A stretch of DNA of 64,000 bases from Psychrobacter sp. UBA6766 (GCF_002453355.1 NZ_DKGQ01000043.1:15075-79074); one strand, 5' to 3'; shown: positions 18,495 to 26,494, counted from the first letter of the stretch. The notes: a model not told the origin generated them from the sequence alone. Translations and numbers: made by a program.

Positions 18495-18551
18495 TATAAA
18501 TACGAATCTTCAATGATTCAACCGGTTGAGTCGTTTGAATGGATTAAAACC

Positions 18552-18656
18552 ATGAAAATCTCAACTAATATAGAGATAAAAGTAAATGTAGCATCAGTGA
18601 TTACTGCCATTAGTGGACTTATACTTACAGTTGCTATGATTTATTTCAATCTTTGA
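18552..18656 (+). CDS. 34-residue predicted single-pass membrane peptide
   Basis: ATG at 18,552 to TGA at 18,654-18,656. The N-terminal part is short and mixed-charge (MKISTNIEIKVN) and the rest is one hydrophobic segment of about 20 residues (VASVITAISGLILTVAMI) ending YFNL, so one membrane helix is predicted. The ribosome site is weak (GGA about 10 nt upstream). It starts about 58 nt after the last helix of the structured RNA, where iscB would be expected in an omega-RNA locus. No similarity to IscB (no PLMP, RuvC or HNH motif). It may be a small membrane protein, a toxin-like peptide or a chance frame. Confidence 0.45.
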   Translation: MKISTNIEIKVNVASVITAISGLILTVAMIYFNL

Positions 18657-18664
18657 AAAGTCCT

Positions 18665-18690
18665 ATAATGTCAGCGGCAGTTGACATTAT
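18665..18690. repeat. Perfect inverted repeat at right end of the RNA element
   Basis: ATAATGTCA / TGACATTAT, 9 bp perfect stem with an 8-nt loop. No T-run follows on either strand, so it is not a typical terminator. It lies just past the 34-codon frame and before the convergent carrier gene. Confidence 0.7.
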
Positions 18691-18728
18691 CGGCGTTCCT
18701 AATTTATATCTTTCTAATGAGCTTTATC

Positions 18729-19187
18729 TTAACTTTCAATCTGCCTTACATTACTCAAATAAATCAAATACAACGCGCCAGCAAGTAGGGCGATAGCTGC
18801 CGCACGTTTATAATCTAACACTATTTGCGAATTACCAAACCAACCAAAGTGGTCAACCAATAATCCCATAATGATTTGCCCAGCGATGACCGCCACAATG
18901 GTTGCTGCCGTCCCAATTCGCGGTACACCAATTACGATAGCCACCATCGAAAACGTACCGAATAAGGCGCCTGATAACTGCCACGGCGGTATACTAAACA
19001 TCGTTTGCGCTTGTGGTGGCTCAAAGAAAATTACTAAAAACCCTAAAATAATTGCGGCGACCACGTTGGCAAGCCATGCTGTCGTGACCACATCGGTACG
19101 AACGCTGAGTGACCCATTGATAGAGGACTGAGCAGCAATTGCCATGCCGCCCAGCAATAACAAAGGGAAGGCAAGCGTTAGTAGCAT
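18729..19187 (-). CDS. DMT-family transporter, YdcZ/DUF606 type (second of pair)
   Basis: 152 residues with five predicted membrane helices, the half-size unit of the DUF606/YdcZ branch of the drug/metabolite transporter superfamily. Marks: the first helix followed by QSSINGSLSVRTD, WLSGALFG-like WQLSGALFGTFSM and GVPRIGTAATIVAVIAGQIIMGLLVDHFGWFG. This last segment is the family signature and also occurs in the upstream gene. Both genes run on the minus strand 43 bp apart, so they are probably one operon and may form a heterodimer. No substrate can be inferred. Confidence 0.85.
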   Translation of the reverse strand: MLLTLAFPLLLLGGMAIAAQSSINGSLSVRTDVVTTAWLANVVAAIILGFLVIFFEPPQAQTMFSIPPWQLSGALFGTFSMVAIVIGVPRIGTAATIVAVIAGQIIMGLLVDHFGWFGNSQIVLDYKRAAAIALLAGALYLIYLSNVRQIES

Positions 19188-19230
19188 GGTATTTTCCTTA
19201 ATATCGTCATCTTTTGAACCGTCCTCGTTA

Positions 19231-19674
19231 TTAATAAATCAGCCAAAGTGCGACTAAAATTAACCCCAATGCCGCAAGACGATAACGGTCAATGGCGCGG
19301 CGAGCGCTTCCTAGTAACCCGAAATGATCAATCACTAAACTGGCGCTGATTTGACCGCATAAAATACCGACCATCGTCGTGCCAACCCCGACTAAAGGCG
19401 TGGTGATAGTAAGGATAATGGTATAAGTAAAGCCGACAAGACCAGCGGTTAGTAACCAACGTGGCTGTGTTGGTAGCGTGGATAAATAATTGCGCCGACC
19501 CATTATCATCAGTATGACCATCGCTATACTAAAAACCAGCACACCAATTAAAAATATGGATAAAGATGCTGATAGCCGACCGATACTCTCACCTAATGGA
19601 CCTAAAAACGCTGCTTCCACTGCCAATGCCATTCCGCCTGATACTACGAATAACAACATCAAAACTTGCTTCAT
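19231..19674 (-). CDS. DMT-family transporter, YdcZ/DUF606 type (first of pair)
   Basis: 147 residues from the ATG at 19,672-19,674 (MKQVLMLLFVVSGGMAL), chosen because AAAGGCAGG lies upstream; an in-frame extension of 16 basic residues would precede the first helix without a ribosome site. Five predicted membrane helices. The signature LVGVGTTMVGILCGQISASLVIDHFGLLG corresponds to the same region in the downstream paralogue, showing tandem duplication within the family. Its promoter would lie in the short divergent gap before the methyltransferase gene at 19,798. Confidence 0.83.
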   Translation of the reverse strand: MKQVLMLLFVVSGGMALAVEAAFLGPLGESIGRLSASLSIFLIGVLVFSIAMVILMIMGRRNYLSTLPTQPRWLLTAGLVGFTYTIILTITTPLVGVGTTMVGILCGQISASLVIDHFGLLGSARRAIDRYRLAALGLILVALWLIY

Positions 19675-19797
19675 AGCCTGCCTTTTAAGATTTTTTCTTA
19701 CTTTTATGAAATAAAAGCCCATATTGTATGGCTATAGGTTAACGGATACAATGAATGACGCCAAAACGATGTATCTATATACCCATACGGTGACCTT

Positions 19798-20259
19798 ATG
19801 AATTCTCTAGAGCTAAAAATACCACCACCAGCGCAATTCATTATCACTGCCGCTGCGATGTTTGGAGTATCTAAAACCCTACCAAGTTTAAAGTTTGTAC
19901 TCAATGGATCAACTGGGTTAGCGATTGGACTTGGCGTGGTAGGATTGAGTGGTGCCATCATGGGCGTGAAGCAATTTAAAAAAGCGCAAACCACGCCCAA
20001 CCCAAAAGAAATTGACAAGGCAACTAGCTTGGTCACTAGCGGTATTTATCGATATACTCGCAACCCTATGTATCTGGGATTGACGCTTATTTTGTTAGGG
20101 TGGGCATTATATCTGTCTCATTTCCTTGCATTTATTTTGATACCCATATTTATGATGTATATAAGCCGCTTTCAGATTCAACCTGAGGAAAGAATGTTAG
20201 CCAAGAAGTTTGGTCAGGCGTATCAAAACTATCGCTCAAAAGTCAGACGCTGGATATAA
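19798..20259 (+). CDS. Isoprenylcysteine carboxyl methyltransferase (ICMT)-like membrane methyltransferase
   Basis: 153 residues with three to four predicted membrane helices. The C-terminal half carries the family motif: SGIYRYTRNPMYLGLTLILLGWAL (about residues 80-103), then QPEERMLAKKFGQAYQNYRSKVRRWI, where the RNP-Y and the EE and Y residues form the S-adenosylmethionine site in ICMT/PEMT-like enzymes. Bacterial members of this family have no settled substrate; isoprenylcysteine is not expected in bacteria. It is transcribed away from the YdcZ-like pair. The ATG at 19,798 is the only fitting start. Confidence 0.82.
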   Translation: MNSLELKIPPPAQFIITAAAMFGVSKTLPSLKFVLNGSTGLAIGLGVVGLSGAIMGVKQFKKAQTTPNPKEIDKATSLVTSGIYRYTRNPMYLGLTLILLGWALYLSHFLAFILIPIFMMYISRFQIQPEERMLAKKFGQAYQNYRSKVRRWI

Positions 20260-20346
20260 AATATAGAGCTGTGTTATAGACATACTTTTCCTTTTGGAAA
20301 TAATGTGAACTTTACTACTTGCTTAGCATTAGATGTGAGAAAAATT

Positions 20347-20781
20347 ATGACCCCTGAGCTTTCAATAGAAAAAATATGGTTTGATGACGATTTGACAGAA
20401 TTACTGATAAGTGTTTGTGACGGATGCTCAACGTTTACTAATCAAGTATATATCGCCAAACAGGAGATCGTAAGTTTGATTGATTGCCTCAATATATTTA
20501 AAGATCATTATTATGGTGGCTTAGAAGATATTACTTGGGGTGGGTTTGGCTATGAATATGCGAATGGGGCTTTTGCGGCTAGGCTTCATTTCCCTAAGCC
20601 AAGCATCTTATATATATCAACGTATCAGCAAGGTGAGTTTTTTGAATTTAAGGAACAACGAGAAGCGGCAGAAGCAAAAATGTATTTGAAGTCTGAACCA
20701 GTGCTTTTAGATAACTTTATCGATGAACTAAAAGACTTGAATTCTGGTATCACGGATGTCGCTAAGTTAGCTTGTATATAG
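20347..20781 (+). CDS. Hypothetical protein
   Basis: 144 residues from the ATG at 20,347 (GAG 7-9 nt upstream); a GTG at 20,305 would add 14 residues. Soluble, acidic, with many aromatic residues (HYYGGLEDITWGGFGYEYANGAFAARL) and no signal or membrane segment. The size, acidity and lack of relatives I can name are reminiscent of immunity or Imm-type single-domain proteins, but no toxin gene is beside it, so this is only a resemblance. Base composition is a little AT-richer than its neighbours. Confidence 0.6.
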   Translation: MTPELSIEKIWFDDDLTELLISVCDGCSTFTNQVYIAKQEIVSLIDCLNIFKDHYYGGLEDITWGGFGYEYANGAFAARLHFPKPSILYISTYQQGEFFEFKEQREAAEAKMYLKSEPVLLDNFIDELKDLNSGITDVAKLACI

Positions 20782-20885
20782 AGTTACCTCTAAGTGCATT
20801 TAGATAGGTTGAGATATAGCCGATGTTATAACTACAAAGGTAAAGCTATATTATTAAACGTAATAATTTATTGGAAATAAATAAA

Positions 20886-21692
20886 ATGCAACTAGAAATA
20901 AACGTCATCGATGCCTTTACGGATACCGTTTTTAAAGGCAATTCAGCCGCCGTTATCCTCACTGATAACTGGCTAGATGTAGAATTAATGCAGTCTATTG
21001 CCTTTGAAAATAATTTATCGGAAACCGCCTTTATCGTTGCTGATAATAAAGGGGTTTATCATATTCGTTGGTTTTCGCCACTAACTGAGATTGATTTTTG
21101 TGGCCATGCAACCTTGGCATCAGCGTTTGTATTATTTAAGAAAATTCCTGATTTATCATTGATCAAATTTTCAGCCAAAGCGGTTGGTATTTTGACTGTC
21201 AAACAAACCGATGATGGCAAAATACAAATGGACTTTCCCAATACCAAACCTCAGAAGTTGGATGAAATTCCTGATGATTTGCTGGCAGGATTGTCTATTA
21301 AACCTATTGAAGTTTATAAAAACTCGCAAGCCTATTTTGTGATTTATAATGCTGAAGCCGATGTTTTAACTGTGGCGCGCGACAATGAGCGATTAAAACA
21401 GCTTGCGCCATTAGACGTCGTGGTTACTTGTCAGGCGGAATCTGCCGACTATAAACACTACGATTTTCTGTCGCGTTACTTCTGGCCTGCCAATGGTGGG
21501 GATGAGGACCCGGTGACAGGTTCTATCCATACGGGGCTTGCGCCACTATGGGCAGAGAAGCTGGGTAAAAATGAATTACTCGCGTATCAAGCGTCACGTC
21601 GCGGCGGTATTTTAGACTGCGTCGTTGCAGGTGATAGGGTGCTAATTTCTGGCAATGCTGTGCAGTATATGACAGGGTTTATCACGGTTTAG
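20886..21692 (+). CDS. PhzF-family isomerase/epimerase-like protein
   Basis: 268 residues from the ATG at 20,886, with GGA about 12 nt before it; a TTG five codons earlier is less likely. Two-lobed diaminopimelate-epimerase fold. Marks: VFKGNSAAVIL at the N-terminus, NLSETAFIV with the catalytic Glu (about residue 46), WFSPLTEIDFCGHATLASA and, in the second lobe, NGGDEDPVTGSIHTGLAPLW with the conserved Asp. It does not lie in a phenazine cluster, so it is the common housekeeping YddE-like paralogue of unknown substrate. Followed within 12 bp by the YnfA gene, likely co-transcribed. Confidence 0.9.
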   Translation: MQLEINVIDAFTDTVFKGNSAAVILTDNWLDVELMQSIAFENNLSETAFIVADNKGVYHIRWFSPLTEIDFCGHATLASAFVLFKKIPDLSLIKFSAKAVGILTVKQTDDGKIQMDFPNTKPQKLDEIPDDLLAGLSIKPIEVYKNSQAYFVIYNAEADVLTVARDNERLKQLAPLDVVVTCQAESADYKHYDFLSRYFWPANGGDEDPVTGSIHTGLAPLWAEKLGKNELLAYQASRRGGILDCVVAGDRVLISGNAVQYMTGFITV

Positions 21693-21703
21693 GAGTGGTT
21701 GGT

Positions 21704-22033
21704 TTGACTGAATTAAAAACCGTTGGACTGTTTGCGCTGACCGCACTGGCTGAAATTGCAGGGTGCTATTTGCCTTATTTATGGCTGCGGGAAGGTAAGT
21801 CGATTTGGCTGCTGGTTCCTGGTGCGCTCAGTTTGGTTGCTTTTGTTTGGCTGCTGTCCTTACATCCCACCGCCGCTGGTCGCGTTTATGCTGCTTACGG
21901 CGGTGTTTATATTACCATGGCTATTATTTGGCTTTGGACAGTGAACGGCATCAGACCGACCACGTGGGATATATTGGGTTCTATCGTCGCACTATTAGGA
22001 ATGGCGATCATTATGTTTGCCCCGCGCCATTAA
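21704..22033 (+). CDS. YnfA/UPF0060 family membrane protein
   Basis: 109 residues with four predicted helices, a small inner-membrane protein of the SMR-like (drug/metabolite) type. Start TTG at 21,704 is preferred because AGGAG (21,691-21,695) lies 8 nt upstream and the protein then begins MTELKTVGLFALTALAEIAG, aligning with E. coli YnfA; a GTG at 21,695 overlaps that ribosome site. The diagnostic CYLPYLWLREGKSIWLL and LHPTAAGRVYAAYGGVYI are present. The ribosome site overlaps the stop region of the PhzF gene, so the two are translationally close. Some YnfA proteins act in multidrug efflux; not shown here. Confidence 0.92.
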   Translation: MTELKTVGLFALTALAEIAGCYLPYLWLREGKSIWLLVPGALSLVAFVWLLSLHPTAAGRVYAAYGGVYITMAIIWLWTVNGIRPTTWDILGSIVALLGMAIIMFAPRH

Positions 22034-22111
22034 TTGATGGGCTTAACCGTTGATGGATTTAATCAATGAAAGGCTTAAAAAGAGCTTACTTACGCAGCCA
22101 TTACGATTTGC

Positions 22112-22117
22112 TATAAT
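22112..22117 (+). promoter_or_regulatory. Probable -10 element ahead of the queD-like gene
   Basis: Perfect TATAAT with a weak upstream partner. It would start transcription about 80 nt before the ATG at 22,203 and drive the queD-like gene and tsaE. Confidence 0.35.
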
Positions 22118-22202
22118 GAACCGCACGCCGATGTGTCGTCGCGGAAAACCCTTATAATATTCATGTTTAGCACAATGAAGCTTACTGTTTTGGTCAATTA
22201 TT

Positions 22203-22826
22203 ATGCGTATTCGTAAACTGTTCAAATTTGAAAATGCGCATATCGTGCGTAATTGCAGCTCTGAGCGCTGCAAGCATTCTATCCATGGTCATAGTTATCA
22301 GATCGAACTGATCTTAGAAGCCAAGCGTTTAGATCATGGTCAAATGGTCTATGATTTTGGACTATTAAAATCCTCTATCAAAGACATTATCGATAGCTTC
22401 GATCATGCGATTTGTTTTTGGAATAAAGACGACCCTGAATATATCGCTGCTTGCAAAAAATTCAGCGCGCGCTGGATAAGTTTGCCAGTATCGCCATCAG
22501 CAGAGCAGTTTTCTCGCGTGATATTCTTTTGGGCTCAAGAAATTCTCAAACAAACCCAAATGCAAAATGGGGAGTCTGATGTCAGCGTTTATTCAGTGAT
22601 TGCTCATGAGACTGCAACTGGTTATGCGCAGTGTTTTGCTGATGATGTGGCAAATGAGCAGATGGGCGAGCTGAATCTAAAAGAATTTAAATTTAGCGAC
22701 CAAGTTCGTGCCGAGTGGCATGATCCTGAGCTATACGCTAAATTGATTCGCGGTGAGCGCTTCGTCAATCCGTCAGTGACAATGCAAGTAAAGACGCAAG
22801 TTCAGACAGGTAATCTTGATGCTTAG
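22203..22826 (+). CDS. 6-carboxytetrahydropterin synthase-like protein (QueD/PTPS family)
   Basis: 207 residues. PTPS-fold enzymes act on dihydroneopterin triphosphate; QueD makes 6-carboxytetrahydropterin for queuosine. Seen: FKFENAHIV with the first zinc His, CSSERCKHSIHGHSYQIEL with the other two His and the catalytic Cys, MVYDFGLLK with the following Asp/Phe, SFDHAICF, and an ETATGYAQ glutamate region for pterin binding. QueD is usually about 120 residues, so extra segments are present, mainly in the 80-110 region and the C-terminus after about 165. Overlaps tsaE by 8 nt, suggesting coupled translation. Whether it makes the queuosine intermediate is inference. Confidence 0.82.
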   Translation: MRIRKLFKFENAHIVRNCSSERCKHSIHGHSYQIELILEAKRLDHGQMVYDFGLLKSSIKDIIDSFDHAICFWNKDDPEYIAACKKFSARWISLPVSPSAEQFSRVIFFWAQEILKQTQMQNGESDVSVYSVIAHETATGYAQCFADDVANEQMGELNLKEFKFSDQVRAEWHDPELYAKLIRGERFVNPSVTMQVKTQVQTGNLDA

Positions 22827-23343
22827 CAATATAAAAGAAGATAAAAATGTGAAAACGTTAACACTATATTCTGAAGAAAATACTCAGCGTTTGGCTGAGC
22901 AATTGGCGGCGTTAGCTTTATCTGGTAGTGTGTGGCTGGCAGGTGACTTGGGTGCAGGTAAAACGACACTGACGCGCTATTGGTTGCAGGCGCTAGGGCA
23001 TACAGAGGCTGTTAAAAGTCCAACTTATACCTTGGTTGAACCTTATAGCATCGAGCAAGGCGACGGCACAATGAAGTCCGTTTATCATGCCGATTTATAT
23101 CGTTTGCAAGATCCAGAAGAGTTGTCTTTTATTGGCTTTGATGAGTATTTAGATGAGCCCAATGCGCTGGTTATCATTGAGTGGGCAAGCCGAGCAGACA
23201 GTTATTTGCCACCGCCGAGCTTGTTTATTGATATGACGCAAGCTACTAGCAGTGATAACGATAAAGAAACTCGTCAGGTTGAGCTGCGCTTATCGAAGGT
23301 AGGGCAGGCGCAAGGTTTAGATTTATCTTCTCTTAAGATTTAA
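22819..23343 (+). CDS. tsaE: tRNA threonylcarbamoyladenosine biosynthesis ATPase TsaE
   Basis: 174 residues from the ATG at 22,819, which overlaps the stop of the queD-like gene; an internal GTG at 22,849 is a possible alternative. TsaE is the ATPase that resets the TsaB-TsaD complex making t6A37 in ANN-decoding tRNAs. The Walker A GDLGAGKTTLTR is near residues 42-53, then SPTYTLVEPY and YHADLYRL, and the Walker B-like ALVIIEWASR. It stands directly before mutL as in E. coli, but the amidase gene amiB that usually separates them is missing. Confidence 0.95.
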   Translation: MLSNIKEDKNVKTLTLYSEENTQRLAEQLAALALSGSVWLAGDLGAGKTTLTRYWLQALGHTEAVKSPTYTLVEPYSIEQGDGTMKSVYHADLYRLQDPEELSFIGFDEYLDEPNALVIIEWASRADSYLPPPSLFIDMTQATSSDNDKETRQVELRLSKVGQAQGLDLSSLKI

Positions 23344-23427
23344 TCGGCACTTCATAGCTACAATGAATGTGACTCATAAACATCCGTCAGCTTGACCCAT
23401 CATTATATAAAACAACGATACCCTTTC

Positions 23428-25191
23428 ATGCCAGAAATGCCAGACAATCATCCTCATACTCGCATCAAAAAACTGTCGCCGCTGCTTGTCAATCAATTGG
23501 CAGCGGGTGAGGTAGTGACGCGCCCTGCAGCAGTGGTCAAAGAGTTGCTTGAAAACGCGATTGACGCGGGTGCTACTAATGTTGAGGTGCATATTACTCA
23601 AGGTGGTATGGGTATGATTGAGGTGATTGATAACGGTACAGGCATTCATCCCGATGATATGGTCATGGCCATTACCCGTCATGCGACCAGTAAAGTTGCT
23701 GATGTCGCTAACTTGCAGGGTATTACGACGTTAGGCTTTCGCGGGGAAGCTTTGGCAGCAACGGCGGCGGTTTCTCGTTTGACTTTAACCAGTAGCCATG
23801 ATGACAGTGGCGTCGGTCGCCAATTACAAGTCGCAGGCGTGCTGGACGATACGCCAAAGCTGATGCCAGTTGTACATCAACGTGGTACGACTATTACCGT
23901 CAAGGATTTATATTTTAATGTACCAGCACGCCGTGGCAATTTAAAATCTATTGCAACTGAGTTTGGTCATATTGAAACGATCGTCCGCGAAGTGGCGTTG
24001 GCGCGAGCAGATGTGGCGCTAACACTGTTTCATGACAATAAAAAGCGGTTATCGCTGTCTGCAAATAGCAACAGCAATGAAGCTGCTAATCGTCTACCTT
24101 TATCGCGTCTTGAGCAAGCGACAGGATTACCTTTAACAGATAAGGCGTTGCCAATAGCGATAGACTTAACTAGTTTAATACAGCAACCTAGAGCATATGT
24201 GAATAATAACTATGACGGTCAAGCAAGTATTAATGGTTGGTTATGGCCTAGCACTAACGTGCAAGATACTTTTCCAAAGTTGTTCTATGTGAATGGCAGA
24301 CTGGTAAAAGAAGCGTTGATTAGCAATCAGCTGCGTCAACTTGCTCAAAGTGCTCAGCTGACAGGAATTGGCTACGCGCTGTATTTTGATTTGCCAACCG
24401 AATGGCTCAATATCAATGTGCATCCATCCAAGCAGCGCATTAAAATCAGTCCACTTAATAATATCATGGCGCATTTAAGTCATGCGATCCAGGCAAAACT
24501 AAGGAAAATAACTGTAAATGAAAAGTCATTTATAAAAACCCATAGTTCCAGAAATAAGACGGCCATAAACACTCTAGTATCAAATTCGGTATGGGCGAAT
24601 CAACCTTATGCAAGCACTTTGCCGCCACAGCAAAACAGGTATGCAAATAGACAAGTTAATGAGCTTAAGCAGCCTTACCAATGTTCAAACAATATCGATG
24701 GCCCTCAATCCCTAGAGGTGGCTAATCATTCTAAGGATATAAATCAAGGTCCAGCAAAAAATACGGTAAATACGTCAAACAATGTACCCATACAAGCGAC
24801 ACCTTTACCGTATTGCTTGGATGTTATTGCTCTAGATACGATTCATGCCTTAGATAGTTTGGTAGGAAAGTCAGCTGAAACTGAAAACATCGATGATAAA
24901 ACATTACCTTGGTTACTGTTTTATAGTCGAAGTCAATTTTTGATTATTGGCGCTGATATTTGGCAATCACAGTTAAACTTTTTGTTTGAATCAGAGGCAC
25001 TTAGAAAAAGTGCTTTGGCTACTAACGCTAACGATATTAATCAGTGGCTTACTGAGTTAGGAGCACAAATGTCAGCAGAAGACTTATGGGCATTTAAATC
25101 CGATCTGGAAGGATTGCTTGCCAAACATGCTTTCAAATCTATAAGTAACCAGCAATTAATGGCATTGATGCTATCATCTACGCCTAATTAA
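23428..25191 (+). CDS. mutL: DNA mismatch repair protein MutL
   Basis: 587 residues from the ATG at 23,428; a TTG at 23,392 would add 12 residues with no better ribosome site. GHKL ATPase at the N-terminus: NQLAAGEVVTRPAAVVKELLENAIDAGA (Asn/Glu catalytic region), DNGTGI, TTLGFRGEAL and FNVPARRG. The transducer domain has FYVNGRLVKE and NVHPSKQRI. A long Asn/Ser-rich linker (about 370-465) leads to a C-terminal dimerisation domain. I see no DQHAxxERxxYE endonuclease motif, matching MutH-type systems with no nuclease activity in MutL. Links the MutS mismatch signal to strand removal. Confidence 0.95.
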   Translation: MPEMPDNHPHTRIKKLSPLLVNQLAAGEVVTRPAAVVKELLENAIDAGATNVEVHITQGGMGMIEVIDNGTGIHPDDMVMAITRHATSKVADVANLQGITTLGFRGEALAATAAVSRLTLTSSHDDSGVGRQLQVAGVLDDTPKLMPVVHQRGTTITVKDLYFNVPARRGNLKSIATEFGHIETIVREVALARADVALTLFHDNKKRLSLSANSNSNEAANRLPLSRLEQATGLPLTDKALPIAIDLTSLIQQPRAYVNNNYDGQASINGWLWPSTNVQDTFPKLFYVNGRLVKEALISNQLRQLAQSAQLTGIGYALYFDLPTEWLNINVHPSKQRIKISPLNNIMAHLSHAIQAKLRKITVNEKSFIKTHSSRNKTAINTLVSNSVWANQPYASTLPPQQNRYANRQVNELKQPYQCSNNIDGPQSLEVANHSKDINQGPAKNTVNTSNNVPIQATPLPYCLDVIALDTIHALDSLVGKSAETENIDDKTLPWLLFYSRSQFLIIGADIWQSQLNFLFESEALRKSALATNANDINQWLTELGAQMSAEDLWAFKSDLEGLLAKHAFKSISNQQLMALMLSSTPN

Positions 25192-25294
25192 GCCAATCAG
25201 TAGCTAAATAAGTAAATATCAAAGTCAAACATACGCAACTAGGTATCTCAATATTATTCTAGCTATTGGTTATATAAAAAATAAAGGCAGTCCT

Positions 25295-26494
25295 ATGCAA
25301 CTTTCGTCCGATCGCTCATCTTATTGTTTAAATTCCAATCTGGCGGATAATAGCGTGGTGTGTCTGATGGCACCGACTGCAAGTGGCAAAACGGCATTGG
25401 CGTATGAGCTATATGATACGGGGTGTTATGAGCTGATTTCAGTAGATTCGGCGCTGATATATCGCGATATGAATATCGGCACAGCCAAGCCTACGACGGC
25501 TGAGCTCGTGCGTTATCCGCACCATTTGGTCAATATTATTAACCCCATGCAGAGCTATAGTGTTGCTGAGTTCGTTAGTGACGTCGCTCGTTTGATTGAT
25601 CAATGTCATAAAAACGGTAAAATACCGCTACTGGTAGGCGGTACGATGATGTATTACATGGCGCTCATTGATGGGCTGTCACCCGTACCAGATAGTGATG
25701 ATGATGTTCGCGCGCGCGTGGAGCAGTGGCGTCAGGATGAAGGTATTAATGCGCTATACGACTATCTAGAAAAAGTAGATTCGATAAGTCACAAACGCCT
25801 ACATGCAACTGATACTCAGCGCATTACCCGCGCGGTTGAAGTTTATCTACAAACTAATATACCAATCAGTGACTGGCAACAAAAGCCTAAAGAGGCGTTG
25901 GCTCATAATTCTAATCAACAATGGCATGTGTTAGCGGTGATGCCTGAGCGGCCATGGCTTCATGAGCGTATTGAGCAGCGTCTAGACATTATGTGGAACG
26001 AGGGTCTAGTGACTGAGGTCGTCAGATTGCTTGAGCAGTATTCCCTGACGCCAAACTTGCCCTCTATGCGCTGTGTGGGTTATCGGCAAGTATTAGAGTA
26101 TCTTGTCCGTATTAATCATCCAATATTTGAACAGCCACATTTGGACAAAGCACAGTTTTATGATGCTTTTCCACAATTAGAAGCAGCAAATACGAGTAGA
26201 ATAAAACAAGATATAATCGCTCAAGCGTTAAGCCAGTCATCCACGCTCAGTAGTCAAACCGAGGCGCTTGCTTGTCAGCAAATGCAAAATAAGGCATTAT
26301 ATGCGACAAGACAGCTGGCAAAGCGTCAGTACACTTGGCTGCGTAAACTCACTCAATTGGCTGGTGAGTCTGATGCCACATCAAATGCTAGAACAACGTC
26401 AAGTCGACTTAGCGATGATAATAAGCACATAACGGACGATGTAACGATAAAAACGTTTGCTACTATGGCACAGGTAAGGAATTATCTATATTAA
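25295..26494 (+). CDS. miaA: tRNA dimethylallyltransferase with internal insertion
   Basis: 399 residues; typical MiaA is about 310. Transfers a dimethylallyl group to A37 of tRNAs reading UNN codons. The P-loop MAPTASGKTALA is near residues 25-36, then SVDSALIYRDMNIGTAKP, PHHLVNIINP, LLVGGTMMYY and the late ATRQLAKRQYTWLR. Compared with the family, about 60 additional residues lie between GYRQVLEYL (about 265) and ALYATRQLAKRQ (about 333), and there is a Ser/Thr-rich C-terminal tail. Order tsaE-mutL-miaA-hfq matches E. coli. Catalytic motifs appear intact, so the extra segment is likely tolerated. Confidence 0.94.
   Translation: MQLSSDRSSYCLNSNLADNSVVCLMAPTASGKTALAYELYDTGCYELISVDSALIYRDMNIGTAKPTTAELVRYPHHLVNIINPMQSYSVAEFVSDVARLIDQCHKNGKIPLLVGGTMMYYMALIDGLSPVPDSDDDVRARVEQWRQDEGINALYDYLEKVDSISHKRLHATDTQRITRAVEVYLQTNIPISDWQQKPKEALAHNSNQQWHVLAVMPERPWLHERIEQRLDIMWNEGLVTEVVRLLEQYSLTPNLPSMRCVGYRQVLEYLVRINHPIFEQPHLDKAQFYDAFPQLEAANTSRIKQDIIAQALSQSSTLSSQTEALACQQMQNKALYATRQLAKRQYTWLRKLTQLAGESDATSNARTTSSRLSDDNKHITDDVTIKTFATMAQVRNYLY

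Larger units (their letters stand above)
18321..18720 (+). mobile_element. Candidate non-autonomous element carrying an omega-RNA-like transcript
   Basis: A 400-bp unit between two TAATGA hexamers (18,315-18,320 and 18,715-18,720). Near its left end is an 8-bp hairpin (18,334-18,354), near its right end a perfect 9-bp hairpin (18,665-18,690). Subterminal hairpins and no inverted terminal repeats are the layout of IS200/IS605-type DNA. Neither a transposase nor a nuclease gene is inside. The boundaries are inferred and could be wrong by tens of bases. Confidence 0.35.

Noticed and set aside
18334..18550. Group I or group II intron as an explanation of the hairpin run
   Set aside because: Too short, no domain V-like AGC...GTT helix, no reverse transcriptase or splice-site context.
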